A stretch of 64,000 bases of DNA, taken from assembly GCF_003697845.1 (NCBI RefSeq), contig NZ_RDQE01000003.1:149174-213173 (forward strand). Direction: 5' to 3'. A program made the position numbers and the translations under genes. How positions within the stretch are numbered: the first letter of the stretch is position 1; every line of letters starts with the position of its first letter. The DNA comes from Halobellus captivus (GTDB taxonomy: Archaea; Halobacteriota; Halobacteria; Halobacteriales; Haloferacaceae). Below, in pieces: positions 1-9,030 of the stretch. The notes under the pieces are model-generated. The model was not told where the DNA came from. It saw nothing but the letters and a program-made list of their open reading frames with translations, and made no database searches.

Positions 1-141
1 ACCGGTCACGTTCTTCATCCCGGGCTGTTTGGCCCGTTCGACCAGCGCGACGTCGAACTCCTCGTCGGCGAGCTTGTACGCGGCCGCGACGCCGGCACGG
101 CCCGCGCCGACGACCACCACGTCGAAGGCGGCGTCGGTCAT
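1..141 (-). CDS. fixC: FixC-type electron transfer flavoprotein-quinone oxidoreductase, N-terminal fragment (cut by window edge)
   Basis: Only the first 47 residues lie in the window. They form the opening beta-alpha-beta FAD-binding fold, with a run of hydrophobic residues, the dinucleotide motif GAGRAG and a following VERA at the end of the second strand. This is the usual start of FixC/ETF-QO and geranylgeranyl-reductase-like flavoproteins. The ATG at 141 overlaps the stop of the ETF alpha gene by four bases (ATGA), so the two are translationally coupled, and that context makes FixC the best reading. FixC-type proteins take electrons from ETF and pass them to the quinone pool at the membrane. 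The rest of the protein is not visible, so the family call rests on the fold and the neighbour. Confidence 0.7.
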   Translation of the reverse strand, partial: MTDAAFDVVVVGAGRAGVAAAYKLADEEFDVALVERAKQPGMKNVTG

Positions 142-1142
142 TCGGCCACCCCCTCGGCCGTCGCCGACTCGTCGTCGGCTCTGGCGCGGCGGACCGCCTC
201 GGCCAGCGCGGGGCCGTACTCGTAGGCGTCGCCGACGATACCGATATCGGCGAAGTTGAAGATCCGCGCGTCGGGATCGGTGTTGATCGGGATCAGGTGG
301 TCGGCGTTCACCGAGCGCATGTGGTACGAGTCACCCGAGATCGCGCAGGGGACGTACAGCTCCACGTCGATCTCCTTGCCCGTCACGCCGATCTGCCGGT
401 CGTAGGGGACCCACCCTTCGTCCGACGGCGGGCGGGAGGCCCCGACGGCGGCACCGAACGCGTCGGCGAGCTCATCGATCAGCTCGAACCCGTCCGCGCC
501 GCCGAGGCCGAACCCGCCGGCGACGATGCGCCGCGCCTTCGAGAGGTCGTCCTCCGGGACTTCGAGCGTCTCGACGTGTCGGAGCCGGTCGTCGTCGGTC
601 ACGTCGACCTCGACCGTTCGGCCCGTGGGATCGCCCTCGGGCGGCTGGTCGGGCGTCCCCAGCGCTTCGGTGTTCAGCGTCACGACGGGTGGCTCCCGCT
701 CGAAGGCGAACTCCGCGTACGCACGGCCGCCGTAGGCGGGTCGCCCCCCGAGCAGTTCGCCATCCCGCACGCGGAGCAGACAGTCGGTGACGCAGACCCC
801 TCGCTGACGGCGCGCCGTCGCCGCCGCGAGGTCGGCGCCATCGGCAGTGTCGGGCAACAGGACGGCACGGGCATCCTCGGTGAGTTCGGCCAGCGCTTGC
901 GACCGTGCGTGGACACCCGCCGCGCCCGAGGCAAACGTGCCGGCCGGCCGGGTCACGTGCAGTACCTCGTCAGGGGACCCTGCCGCCACGTCGTCCGGCG
1001 CGACGATGCCGTCGAAGGCGACGGCGAAGACATCGGGCGGCTCGGAGACCGAGTCCGCGTCACCGAGCGCCTCGGCGAGTCGGTGCGCTTCGTCCAGCAG
1101 TGCGATATCGTCCGCGTCGGGAACCGCAACGATCTGGCTCAT
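138..1142 (-). CDS. etfA: Electron transfer flavoprotein alpha subunit (EtfA/FixB)
   Basis: A 334-residue protein of normal family length. The C-terminal FAD-binding domain starts near residue 243 and shows the family signatures PYDRQIGVTGK, LYVPCAISG and INTDPDARIFNFADIGIVGD. The N-terminal domain (about 1-195) is the weakly conserved alpha/beta half that packs against the beta subunit. ETF is a soluble heterodimer that collects electrons from flavin dehydrogenases and gives them to an ETF-quinone oxidoreductase. It starts 16 bp after the flavin oxidoreductase stop and overlaps FixC by 4 bp, so the three genes form one operon. The beta subunit (FixA/EtfB) is not in the window and must lie further left or elsewhere. 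Confidence 0.93.
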   Translation of the reverse strand: MSQIVAVPDADDIALLDEAHRLAEALGDADSVSEPPDVFAVAFDGIVAPDDVAAGSPDEVLHVTRPAGTFASGAAGVHARSQALAELTEDARAVLLPDTADGADLAAATARRQRGVCVTDCLLRVRDGELLGGRPAYGGRAYAEFAFEREPPVVTLNTEALGTPDQPPEGDPTGRTVEVDVTDDDRLRHVETLEVPEDDLSKARRIVAGGFGLGGADGFELIDELADAFGAAVGASRPPSDEGWVPYDRQIGVTGKEIDVELYVPCAISGDSYHMRSVNADHLIPINTDPDARIFNFADIGIVGDAYEYGPALAEAVRRARADDESATAEGVAE

Positions 1143-1158
1143 AGTTGATCCCTCGAAG

Positions 1159-3096
1159 TCATGTCGATAGCTCCCGGGCGAGCATCTCGCCGTCGTAGAT
1201 CGCCTTGTCGATCAGTCGCGGTGCGACACAGTCGCCGATGCGGTGGACCGAACCGGCCGCGAACCCCTGTTCCTCCAGCGCGCCGGCGAGGCCGGTCCGA
1301 GCCTCCCGGCGCTCGGCTACGACGAGCGAATCGGCGGACACAGTGTCTACGTCCTCGGAGTAGACGTTGAGCAACTGCGCGGTGTTGTCCTCGAAGCCAA
1401 TGACGGTGGCGTGGGTCTCGATGTCGACGTCGTGTTCGTACAACGTCTCCATGAACGGCGGGACGTTCGTGCCCTCCAGTTGGTCGCCCGGGTGGTAGGA
1501 GGTCGTCACGAACGTCACGTCGTGGTCGGCCGCGAGGTACTCTGCGACGCCGACCCCCGCGGCGTGTTTGTTGTTGTCGAAAACGATCACCGAGCCGCCG
1601 ACTGCCTCGCCCTGTAACACGTCCCACGAGCGGTGGACGTCCGGCCCCTGGAGATCCGGCTGGCTCTCACTGGCTCCGATGGCGACGATGACGTCGTCCC
1701 ACGCGTTGGGATCGACGTCCTCCGGGACGACCTCGGTGTCGGTCTCGACGGTTACGTCGCGGTTGCCGAGTTGGTTTTTGAGGTTTCGGACCGCGTCGCC
1801 GAACTCCTGTCTGGAGTCGACCCGTGTCGCGATGTTCGACTGCCCGCCGAGCTCGGTCTCACGCTCACGGATGGTGACCTGATGGCCGAGATCTGCGGCC
1901 GTCACCGCGAACGAGAGCCCTGCCGGCCCTCCACCGACGACGAGTACGTCCCGCGGCGTCGATGCTGGTTCGCGGTCCTCGATGTGGGGGATCCTCGTCT
2001 CCCGGCCGGAGCGCGGCGTCTGAATACAGCCAACGTGGCCGTTGGTGTGGATCCCGCCCAGACAGTTCTGATTGCACGCGATACAGTGTGTCACCTCCTC
2101 GTCCGCGCCACGCCGGACTTTCCGGACCGTGTCGGCGTCGGCGATGAGCTGGCGACACATCCCGACGAAGTCCGCCCGGCCCTCCTCCAGCACGTCGTTG
2201 GCCTTGGTGAGGTCGTTGATCCGGCCGGCGGCGATGACCGGGATGTCGACCTCCTCACGCGCCGCGCCGTAGTACTCGGAGGTGTACCCCAGCGGCGCGT
2301 GCATCGGGGCGTCGGTGATGTGCAGCTTCGAGATGGTGGCGATGTCGGAGTCGATGAAGTCAAGACTCGGATGGAGTCGTCGGATCACCTCGACCGCGTA
2401 GTCGTAGTCGTAGCCACCCTCCTCCATCTCGTCAAGCGTGAGGCGGATCCCGACCGGGAACTCCTCACCGACGCGGTCCCGGATCGCTTCGACCACCTCG
2501 TTGACGAGGCGGACGCGGTTGTCGATCGAGCCGCCGTAGTCATCGTCGCGGGTGTTGTATTTCGGGGAGAGGAACTGTCGAAGGATCCCGTCATGTCCCG
2601 CCTTTAGTTCGAGACCGTCGAGGTTTCCCTGCTTGACGTGTTCAGCGGTCTTGGCGAAACCGAGTTTGACTTCCTCGATATCCTCGCGCTCCATGCGTTT
2701 TGGCATCTCATAGCCGAACTCCGAGGGGACCGCCGACGGCGCCCACGTCTCCCGCATGGCGTGCTCGCCGGTGTCCTCGCCGCCGGTGTGCTGGAGCTGG
2801 GCGAACACCTTCGTCCCGTGCTCGTGGACTGCGTCCGCGATCATTTTCAATCGTGGAATCACGTCCGGATCGTATCCCGAGGCGTACATAGGGTTCGACG
2901 CACTCGGGTGGACGAGCATACTTGACGGCCCGACGATGAGCCCGACGCCGCCACGAGCCCTGGCCGCGTAGTACGCGGCGTCACGCTCGGTCGGCAGGCC
3001 GTCCTCCGCGAACCCCGTCTCGTGGGCGAGGAACACCGTTCGATTCGGGATAGTCACCGATCCGATCCGTCTCGGTGTGAAGAGCATGTCTGGCAT
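1159..3096 (-). CDS. NADH:flavin oxidoreductase, TMADH / 2,4-dienoyl-CoA reductase type
   Basis: A 645-residue protein with the three-part layout of trimethylamine dehydrogenase and bacterial 2,4-dienoyl-CoA reductase. An FMN TIM barrel spans about 1-330, four cysteines at 338, 341, 345 and 357 (C-x2-C-x3-C-x11-C) would bind a 4Fe-4S cluster, and an FAD/NAD Rossmann domain begins with VVGGGPAG near 386. The barrel keeps the family segment RQFLSPKYNTR...DDYGG and AGHDGIL at the active site. TMADH gives its electrons to ETF, and this gene leads an operon with ETF alpha and FixC, so ETF is a plausible acceptor. The start is ATG 3096; an in-frame GTG at 3120 and ATG at 3087 are alternatives. The substrate is not known. 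Confidence 0.85.
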   Translation of the reverse strand: MPDMLFTPRRIGSVTIPNRTVFLAHETGFAEDGLPTERDAAYYAARARGGVGLIVGPSSMLVHPSASNPMYASGYDPDVIPRLKMIADAVHEHGTKVFAQLQHTGGEDTGEHAMRETWAPSAVPSEFGYEMPKRMEREDIEEVKLGFAKTAEHVKQGNLDGLELKAGHDGILRQFLSPKYNTRDDDYGGSIDNRVRLVNEVVEAIRDRVGEEFPVGIRLTLDEMEEGGYDYDYAVEVIRRLHPSLDFIDSDIATISKLHITDAPMHAPLGYTSEYYGAAREEVDIPVIAAGRINDLTKANDVLEEGRADFVGMCRQLIADADTVRKVRRGADEEVTHCIACNQNCLGGIHTNGHVGCIQTPRSGRETRIPHIEDREPASTPRDVLVVGGGPAGLSFAVTAADLGHQVTIRERETELGGQSNIATRVDSRQEFGDAVRNLKNQLGNRDVTVETDTEVVPEDVDPNAWDDVIVAIGASESQPDLQGPDVHRSWDVLQGEAVGGSVIVFDNNKHAAGVGVAEYLAADHDVTFVTTSYHPGDQLEGTNVPPFMETLYEHDVDIETHATVIGFEDNTAQLLNVYSEDVDTVSADSLVVAERREARTGLAGALEEQGFAAGSVHRIGDCVAPRLIDKAIYDGEMLARELST

Positions 3097-3133
3097 AGCT
3101 TGGCAGTGGTTCTCTATCACCTTTTGTCCGGAT

Positions 3134-3182
3134 AGGGATAAAGGTGTACCGCCGATGATAGGCCCGGTACTTGTTTATAACC
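3134..3182. promoter_or_regulatory. Divergent promoter region between the flavin oxidoreductase operon and the chelatase-type genes
   Basis: On the plus strand TTTATAA (3175-3181) lies about 27-30 bp before ATG 3208, which suits a near-leaderless transcript. On the minus strand TTTATCC (about 3136-3142) lies upstream of ATG 3096. A TACTTG hexamer sits at 3168-3173, matching one arm of the dyad at 14037-14054; one hexamer alone is weak evidence for shared control. Confidence 0.5.
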
Positions 3183-3207
3183 TTACAACCCATTGTGGGA
3201 TGCTGGC

Positions 3208-5196
3208 ATGGATATAGTATACCCGTTCGCCGGGATCGTCGACCAGACGGCGATGAAACGGGCGTTGTTAGTCAATGCCGTCAACCCTGACGTGAGCGGT
3301 GTGCTCCTTCGCGGTGAACGCGGAACGGCCAAGTCGACCGCCGTTCGGGCACTGACGGACGTATTGCCGCAGATCGAAGTCGTCGCGGACTGTCCCTACG
3401 GGTGTCAGCCGGACGCCCCTGACCGGATGTGTTCGGACTGCCGGGAGCGACACGAGGCTGACGAGGACCTCTCGACGGAGCGACGACAGATGCGCGTGGT
3501 GGATCTCCCGCTGAACGCCTCGGAGGACCGTGTGGTCGGCAGTATCGACCTCCAGCGGGCCGTCCGATCGGGCGAGTCGACGTTCGAGCCGGGGATCCTC
3601 GCGGAGGCCAACCGCAACATCCTCTACGTCGACGAGGTGAACCTCCTGGACGATCACATCGTCGACGTCCTGCTCGACGCGGCGGCGATGGGCGAAAACA
3701 TCGTCGAACGTGAGGGCGTCTCCTTCCGGCACCCCGCGGAGTTCGTCCTTGTGGGGACCATGAACCCCGAAGAGGGGGGGCTACGACCGCAGCTGCTCGA
3801 TCGGTTCGACATCGTCGTGGACGTCGAGGCTAGCGACGACCCTGCCGAGCGGGTCAAGATCGCCGAACGCCGCGAGGCGTTCGACGCGGACCCGGAAGGG
3901 TTCCACGCCGAGTATGCGGCTGAACAGGACGCACTCCGTGAGCAGGTTCGGGCCGCGAGAGAGCTCGTCGAGCGCGTCGAGATGCCCGAGGAGCGACAGC
4001 GCGACGCGTCCTACGACGCACTCCGAAAGCGCGCCCACGGCATGCGGGCGGACATCGCCGTCTCGCGGATCGCTCGCGCCATCGCTGCGCTCGAGGGCGA
4101 GGCGGAAGTCGCCGACGCTCACGTCTCGGAGGCGCAGTACTTCGCGTTCCCACACCGCGTCGAGGGCGTCCCGGAGATGTCCTTCGGTGAAGCGGCGCTC
4201 TCGACCGGGAACGACGAGGAGGCCGAAGAGGGTGAGGACGACGACGATGAGCCCGAAGGCGACGACTCCGCCGACCAGGAGGGTGGGGGGATCCCCATCG
4301 CCGAGGGTGAGGAGTCCTACACGGTCGACCGGACTGCTATCGACCCGCCGAAAGACCGGACGATGCGGAGCGCACTCGCACGACGGACCCCCTCGCGGGT
4401 CGACGTTCGCAGCGGCCGGTACGTCCGCTCGCGCATCCAGGAGGACGTCGACGACGTGGCCATCGACGCCACGTTGCGTGCGGCAGCGCCGCACCAGCGA
4501 CAGCGGGGGCGGGGGGACGACGATCTCGTGATCGAACCCCGCGATCTCCGGCAGAAGCTCCGCGAGCGGACTGCCCGGGCGCTGGTGGTGTTCGCCGTCG
4601 ACGCTAGCGGGAGCGTGATGAGCGGCCGACAGATGATGGAGACCAAACGCGGCTTGCTCTCGCTGATCGAGGACGCCTACCGCGCCCGGAACCGAGTCGC
4701 CGTCATCGTGTTCCGGGGCGAGGACGCGTTCACGCTGGTCGAACCGACCCGGAACCACCGCCGCGCCCGTGACGCGGTCTCGCGCCTGACCGTCGGCGGC
4801 AACACGCCGCTGGCCCACGGACTCGTCGAGGCGTACCAGCTGGTGCAGCGAGAGAAGCGCCGGGATCAGGACCTCTATCCGCTCGTCGTGGTGCTGTCGG
4901 ACGGCCAGTCGAACGTCGAGTACCGCGAGGACGGCGACGGAAAGGAGGACGCGTTCCGGGCCGCAGCGCTGTTCGACGAGGACGACATCCCCTCGGTGTT
5001 CGTTGACACGGGCCACCAGATCGACACCACGCCCGACGAGATCTGGACCGACCGGAAAGCTAGGCGCATGAAGCGTAAACGCCACGAGCGGAATCGCGAG
5101 TTCGCAGCCACGATGGGTGCGGACTACCTGCCGCTGATCGACCTGCCGCGCGACGTCGATCTCGAAGCGCTCGACTGGGAGGAAGGAACCGCATAG
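3208..5196 (+). CDS. ChlI-ChlD fusion: AAA+ ATPase with VWA domain (magnesium/cobalt chelatase type)
   Basis: A 662-residue AAA+ plus von Willebrand A protein. The ATPase half has Walker [10 protein letters not shown] (36-44), four cysteines (62, 66, 75, 78) that could hold a metal, Walker B with [12 protein letters not shown] (about 138-149), sensor 1 VGTMNPEEG and the LRPQLLDRF arginine region. An acidic linker (about 335-360) joins it to a VWA domain with a complete MIDAS start DASGS (465-469) and a later GGNTPLAHG. This is the ChlI/ChlD layout of magnesium or cobalt chelatase motor subunits, which power metal insertion by a large CobN/ChlH subunit. No such subunit is in the window. ATG 3208 is chosen because a TATA box is correctly spaced for it; an in-frame TTG at 3193 is less likely. 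Confidence 0.85.
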   Translation: MDIVYPFAGIVDQTAMKRALLVNAVNPDVSGVLLRGERGTAKSTAVRALTDVLPQIEVVADCPYGCQPDAPDRMCSDCRERHEADEDLSTERRQMRVVDLPLNASEDRVVGSIDLQRAVRSGESTFEPGILAEANRNILYVDEVNLLDDHIVDVLLDAAAMGENIVEREGVSFRHPAEFVLVGTMNPEEGGLRPQLLDRFDIVVDVEASDDPAERVKIAERREAFDADPEGFHAEYAAEQDALREQVRAARELVERVEMPEERQRDASYDALRKRAHGMRADIAVSRIARAIAALEGEAEVADAHVSEAQYFAFPHRVEGVPEMSFGEAALSTGNDEEAEEGEDDDDEPEGDDSADQEGGGIPIAEGEESYTVDRTAIDPPKDRTMRSALARRTPSRVDVRSGRYVRSRIQEDVDDVAIDATLRAAAPHQRQRGRGDDDLVIEPRDLRQKLRERTARALVVFAVDASGSVMSGRQMMETKRGLLSLIEDAYRARNRVAVIVFRGEDAFTLVEPTRNHRRARDAVSRLTVGGNTPLAHGLVEAYQLVQREKRRDQDLYPLVVVLSDGQSNVEYREDGDGKEDAFRAAALFDEDDIPSVFVDTGHQIDTTPDEIWTDRKARRMKRKRHERNREFAATMGADYLPLIDLPRDVDLEALDWEEGTA

Positions 5197-5234
5197 TCTG
5201 AACTACCGCGACGAAACGGAGTCGACCACGATCG

Positions 5235-6326
5235 ATGACCGACCACGACATCACACACGACACGCCGACGACCGAGGAGGAATCGCAGGCCACGGGAACG
5301 TTCCCGTTCACGGCCATCGTCGACCAGACCGAGATGAAACGCGCCCTGGTGCTGAACGCCATCAACCCCGACGTCGGTGGCGTACTGATCCGGGGCGAGC
5401 GTGGAACGGCCAAATCCACCGCCGTCCGCGCGCTGGTGGAGGTGTTACCCGACGTCACCGTCGTCGCGGACTGTCCCTACGGCTGTCCCCCCGACGACCC
5501 CGACCGAATGTGCGACGACTGCCGCGAGCGCCACGACGCCGGCGAGCGCCTCCCCACGGAGACGCGGGCGATGCGCGTGGTGGACCTGCCGCTGAACGCC
5601 TCGGAGGATCGCGTCGTCGGCAGTATCGACCTCGAACGCGCGGTACAGGCAGGGGAACGGGAGTTCGAGCCGGGAATCCTCGCGGAGGCCAACCGCAACA
5701 TCCTCTACGTCGACGAAGTGAACCTCCTGGACGACCACATCGTCGACGTGCTGCTCGACGCGGCGGCGATGGGCGAGAACATCGTCGAGCGCGAGGGCGT
5801 CTCCTTCCGGCATCCAGCGGAGTTCATTCTGGTCGGGACGATGAACCCCGAAGAGGGGGATCTCCGACCCCAGCTTCTCGACCGGTTCGGCCTCGTCGTC
5901 GACGTCGAGGGGGTCACCGAGGTGGACGACCGAGTCGAGATCAGCCGCCGGCGCGCGGCGTTCGAGGCCGATTCCGAGTCGTTCCGCGCGGAGTACGACG
6001 ACGAGCAGGCGGGGCTCCGGAGCGACATCTCTGCCGCCCGGGAGCGACTCGACGAGGTTACTCTCGGCGACGACGTGGCCAAGCTGATCGCCGGGATGAA
6101 CATCGAACTCGACGTCGACGGTCACCGCGGCGACATCACGCTCAGGCGCGCTGCCCGAACCTTGGCAGCGTTCGAAGGCGACGACGAAGTCACCGTCCGC
6201 ACCGTGCGCCGCGTCGCACGGATGGGCCTCGAACATCGTCTCCAGCGGCTCCCCTTCGAGGAGGAAGAAAAGGACATCATGAGCGTCTTCCACGACGTTC
6301 GACGCGATCTCGGCCTCGAGGACTGA
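5235..6326 (+). CDS. ChlI-type AAA+ ATPase without VWA domain, paralogue of the upstream gene
   Basis: A 363-residue protein closely similar to the ATPase half of the gene 38 bp upstream. It has the same Walker [10 protein letters not shown], the same C-P-Y-G-C...C-x2-C cysteine cluster, the same Walker B and VGTMNPEEG. It has about 20 extra, polar N-terminal residues and ends after the AAA lid, with no VWA domain. Chelatase motors combine I and D subunits, so this could be the separate I subunit that forms rings with the I-D fusion. The tight spacing and shared strand suggest one transcript. A methylotrophy- or protein-assembly-type MoxR function is less likely given the cysteine cluster typical of BchI/ChlI. 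Confidence 0.85.
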   Translation: MTDHDITHDTPTTEEESQATGTFPFTAIVDQTEMKRALVLNAINPDVGGVLIRGERGTAKSTAVRALVEVLPDVTVVADCPYGCPPDDPDRMCDDCRERHDAGERLPTETRAMRVVDLPLNASEDRVVGSIDLERAVQAGEREFEPGILAEANRNILYVDEVNLLDDHIVDVLLDAAAMGENIVEREGVSFRHPAEFILVGTMNPEEGDLRPQLLDRFGLVVDVEGVTEVDDRVEISRRRAAFEADSESFRAEYDDEQAGLRSDISAARERLDEVTLGDDVAKLIAGMNIELDVDGHRGDITLRRAARTLAAFEGDDEVTVRTVRRVARMGLEHRLQRLPFEEEEKDIMSVFHDVRRDLGLED

Positions 6327-6508
6327 CTGGCCCGGTCGACCTGTTTCGCTATCCGTCGTCGATCCCGGTAACTGGTCGTTTGATTGTGATTTCTTAGCCC
6401 CCCAGGGAATGATGATTTGAGGTACACTTATTGTGGATGATAGAACATGACGATGTGGGAACGCGTAACGGAGTAGCACACACCAGGAGCGTTCCCGGAA
6501 CCGAAACC
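6327..6508 (+). promoter_or_regulatory. Leader and likely promoter of the SDR array
   Basis: The 182 bp before the first SDR turn AT-rich around 6370-6450. ACTTATTG (6426-6433) is a possible TATA element, which would start transcription near 6455 and leave a leader of about 50 nt before ATG 6509. I see no clear dyad here. Confidence 0.35.
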
Positions 6509-7330
6509 ATGCCAGAGTACGACTTCAGCGGCAAGGTGGCGTTCGTCACCGGTGCCGGTCACGGTCAGGGACGCTCGCACGCACAGCACTACGCGGAACA
6601 CGGCGCCGACGTCGTCGTCACCGACATCTGCGAGAACATCGAGACGAACCCGTATGACATGAGTACACCCGACGAACTCGAGGAGACGGTCGACCTCGTC
6701 GAGGACGAAGGGCAGGAGGCGCTGGCGCTCCAGATGGACGTACGGGAGGAGGACGAAGTCGAAGCCGCCGTCGAGGAGGCGATCGATCACTTCGGCGAGA
6801 TCGATTTCCTCGCCAACAACGCGGGCATCTTCAACGCCGCCGACGCGACGGAGATGAGCGAGCAGCAGTGGGACGAGATGATCGACACGAACCTGAAGGG
6901 CGTCTGGCTCTGCTCGAAGCACGTCGGCCAGCACTTCATCGAGCGCGGCGACGGCGGCAAGATCATCTCGACGGCATCGACGGCCGCGTTCACGGGCTCC
7001 CCCGGGAACGGTCACTACGTTGCGACCAAACACGGAGTACGCGGCCTGACGAAGACGCTGGCGCTGGAACTCGCCGAGTACGACGTCAACGTCAACGCCG
7101 TCGCACCGACCGGGATGGATACGCCGATGATCTCCGGTTACGTCGAAGCCTACGGCGACGAACTCCTCGAGGAGACTATGGCGATGACCGGGCCGGCGAA
7201 CGTGTTCGAGCCCGGGGAGATGCTCCAGCCCAAGGAGATCAGCGAGGCGTACATGTGGCTCTCGAGCGACGCCGCCCAGTACGTCACCGGCACGACGCTG
7301 AAAGTGGACGCTGGCATGACAGCGAAGTGA
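6509..7330 (+). CDS. Short-chain dehydrogenase 1 of the tandem array (mycofactocin-dependent SDR type)
   Basis: A 273-residue classical SDR. It has the NAD-binding motif TGAGHGQG (14-21), NNAG (103-106), the active-site Asn128 and the catalytic set Ser157, Tyr170 and Lys174. The first motif followed by RSHA, the extra segment after strand 2 (NPYDMSTPDELEET, about 47-60) and the ending YVTGTTLKVDAG match the SDR subfamily TIGR03971, in which the nicotinamide cofactor is held tightly and re-oxidised by an outside carrier. Start ATG 6509 aligns with all the paralogues (M-x-x-Y-D-F-S-G-K-V); upstream in-frame codons would add a non-conserved tail. It likely oxidises a secondary alcohol; substrate unknown. 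Confidence 0.88.
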   Translation: MPEYDFSGKVAFVTGAGHGQGRSHAQHYAEHGADVVVTDICENIETNPYDMSTPDELEETVDLVEDEGQEALALQMDVREEDEVEAAVEEAIDHFGEIDFLANNAGIFNAADATEMSEQQWDEMIDTNLKGVWLCSKHVGQHFIERGDGGKIISTASTAAFTGSPGNGHYVATKHGVRGLTKTLALELAEYDVNVNAVAPTGMDTPMISGYVEAYGDELLEETMAMTGPANVFEPGEMLQPKEISEAYMWLSSDAAQYVTGTTLKVDAGMTAK

Positions 7331-7339
7331 TCCAGGACG

Positions 7340-8164
7340 ATGGCCGAATACGACTTCAGCGGCAAGGTGGCGTTCGTCACCGGCGCCGCACATGGACAGG
7401 GCGAATCGCACGCGGTCAACTACGCGAAGAACGGTGCGGATGTCGTCGCCGTCGACCTCAACCGGAACAAGGAGACGGTCCCGTACGACCTCGGTACCGC
7501 GGACGAGCTCGAAGCGACCGCCGAGGCGGTCCGAGAGCACGGACAGGAGGCGCTTACCGTCGAAGCCGACGTCTCCGACGAGGCCCAAGTCGAAGCGGCG
7601 GTCGAAGCGGCGATCGACGAGTTCGGCAAGATCGACATCCTCGCGAACAACGCCGGGATCGAGTCGTTTTCCGAGGCCGTAGAGCTCGACGAGCGGATGT
7701 GGGACGAACTCCTCGACACGAACCTCAAGGGGATCTGGCTGTGCGCCAAACACGTCGGCCAGCACTTCATCGAGCGCGGTGACGGCGGCAAGATCGTCAA
7801 CACCGCGTCGGTGTCGGGGATGACCGGTATCCCGCTCGGCAACGCGCACTACGTCGCCTCCAAGCACGGCGTGATCGGCCTCACGAAAACGCTGGCGCTC
7901 GAGCTGGCCGAGTACGACGTGAACGTCAACGCGGTCGCGCCGGGCGGGATCGACACGCCGATGGTCACCGGACTGATCGAGGCCTACGGCGAGGAGGTAC
8001 TGGGCGAGTCTCAAGAGCTCTCGGGTCCATGGAACATCTTCGACGAGGAGGGGATGCAGGACTCCCAGTCGATCACCGACGCGTATCTCTGGCTCTCGAG
8101 CGACGCCGCCCGCTACGTCACCGGCATCACGATCCCCGTTGACGCCGGCTTCACGGCGAAATGA
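7340..8164 (+). CDS. Short-chain dehydrogenase 2 of the tandem array (mycofactocin-dependent SDR type)
   Basis: A 274-residue paralogue that starts 9 bp after SDR1 stops. It keeps TGAAHGQG, NNAG, the Asn in DTNLKG and the S...HYVASKHG catalytic region, with the subfamily insertion VPYDLGTADELEAT. It differs from its neighbours in the substrate loop, with PGGIDTPMV rather than PTG-DTPMI and PWNIFDEEGMQDSQS near the C-terminus. That divergence in otherwise near-identical proteins points to different substrates rather than simple dosage. The short spacing implies co-transcription with SDR1. Confidence 0.88.
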   Translation: MAEYDFSGKVAFVTGAAHGQGESHAVNYAKNGADVVAVDLNRNKETVPYDLGTADELEATAEAVREHGQEALTVEADVSDEAQVEAAVEAAIDEFGKIDILANNAGIESFSEAVELDERMWDELLDTNLKGIWLCAKHVGQHFIERGDGGKIVNTASVSGMTGIPLGNAHYVASKHGVIGLTKTLALELAEYDVNVNAVAPGGIDTPMVTGLIEAYGEEVLGESQELSGPWNIFDEEGMQDSQSITDAYLWLSSDAARYVTGITIPVDAGFTAK

Positions 8165-8186
8165 ACCACGACAGAACACGAAGACA

Positions 8187-9008
8187 ATGGTAAGCTACGA
8201 CTTCAGCGGCAAGGTGGCGTTCGTCACCGGCGCCGCACACGGGCAGGGGAGATCGCACGCACAGCACTACGCGAGACACGGCGCCGACGTCGTCGTCACT
8301 GACGTCGGGGAGAACCTTGATCACGTCCCCTACGACATGGGGACCACGGACGAACTGGAGGAGACCGCCCGCATAGTTGAGGACGAGGGGCAGGACGTGC
8401 TCGCGATCCAGATGGACGTTCGTGAGGAGGAACGAGTCGAGGCGGCGGTCGATCAAGCCTTGGAGGAGTTCGGTCGGATCGATATCCTCGCGAACAACGC
8501 CGGTATCTGGCCGATGGCGGATCTGGTCGAGATGGACGAGGCGCTCTGGGACGTGGTAATCGACACCGTTCTCAAGGGTGTCTGGCTCTGCTCGAAACAC
8601 GTCGGCCAGCACTTCATCGACCGTGGCGACGGCGGGAAGATCGTCTCCACCTCCTCGACCGCCGGTCTCGTCGGTGCACCCGGGGCTGGCCACTACGTCG
8701 CGGGCAAACACGGCGTCATCGGACTGACGAAGACGCTCGCTTTGGAACTAGCCGAGTACGACGTCAACGTCAACGCAGTCTGTCCGACGGCGCTGGACAG
8801 TCCGGGAATGAACAACTACATCGAGACGTACGGCCCGGAGATGCTCGAGGAGATGGGTGAGATGACCGGGCCGATGAACGTGTTCGAACCGGGCGAGATG
8901 ATCGAGGAGCAGGACATCAGCGAGGCGTACATGTGGCTCTCCAGCGACGCTGCACGCTACGTCACGGGTATCGCATTACCCGTCGATGCGGGAGCGACCG
9001 CAAAATGA
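8187..9008 (+). CDS. Short-chain dehydrogenase 3 of the tandem array (mycofactocin-dependent SDR type)
   Basis: A 273-residue paralogue starting 22 bp after SDR2. It has TGAAHGQG, NNAG, the catalytic S-x12-Y-x3-K around STAGLVGAPGAGHYVAGKHG, and PTALDSPGM in place of the DTPMI motif of its neighbours. One notable change is DTVLKG instead of DTNLKG: the usual active-site Asn of classical SDRs is Val here, so the proton relay may be altered. Its bases 8199-8306 are identical to 9043-9150 of SDR4, a sign of recent duplication or gene conversion. Start ATG 8187 gives the conserved MVSYDFSGKV; an upstream in-frame ATG at 8139 overlaps SDR2. Confidence 0.87.
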   Translation: MVSYDFSGKVAFVTGAAHGQGRSHAQHYARHGADVVVTDVGENLDHVPYDMGTTDELEETARIVEDEGQDVLAIQMDVREEERVEAAVDQALEEFGRIDILANNAGIWPMADLVEMDEALWDVVIDTVLKGVWLCSKHVGQHFIDRGDGGKIVSTSSTAGLVGAPGAGHYVAGKHGVIGLTKTLALELAEYDVNVNAVCPTALDSPGMNNYIETYGPEMLEEMGEMTGPMNVFEPGEMIEEQDISEAYMWLSSDAARYVTGIALPVDAGATAK

Positions 9009-9030
9009 TCACAGTCAAATCACGAGATAG

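Noticed and set aside
6447-6476. Short upstream ORF (ATG to TAG) before SDR1
   Set aside because: Nine codons with no ribosome-binding signal and no conservation to judge; likely chance.
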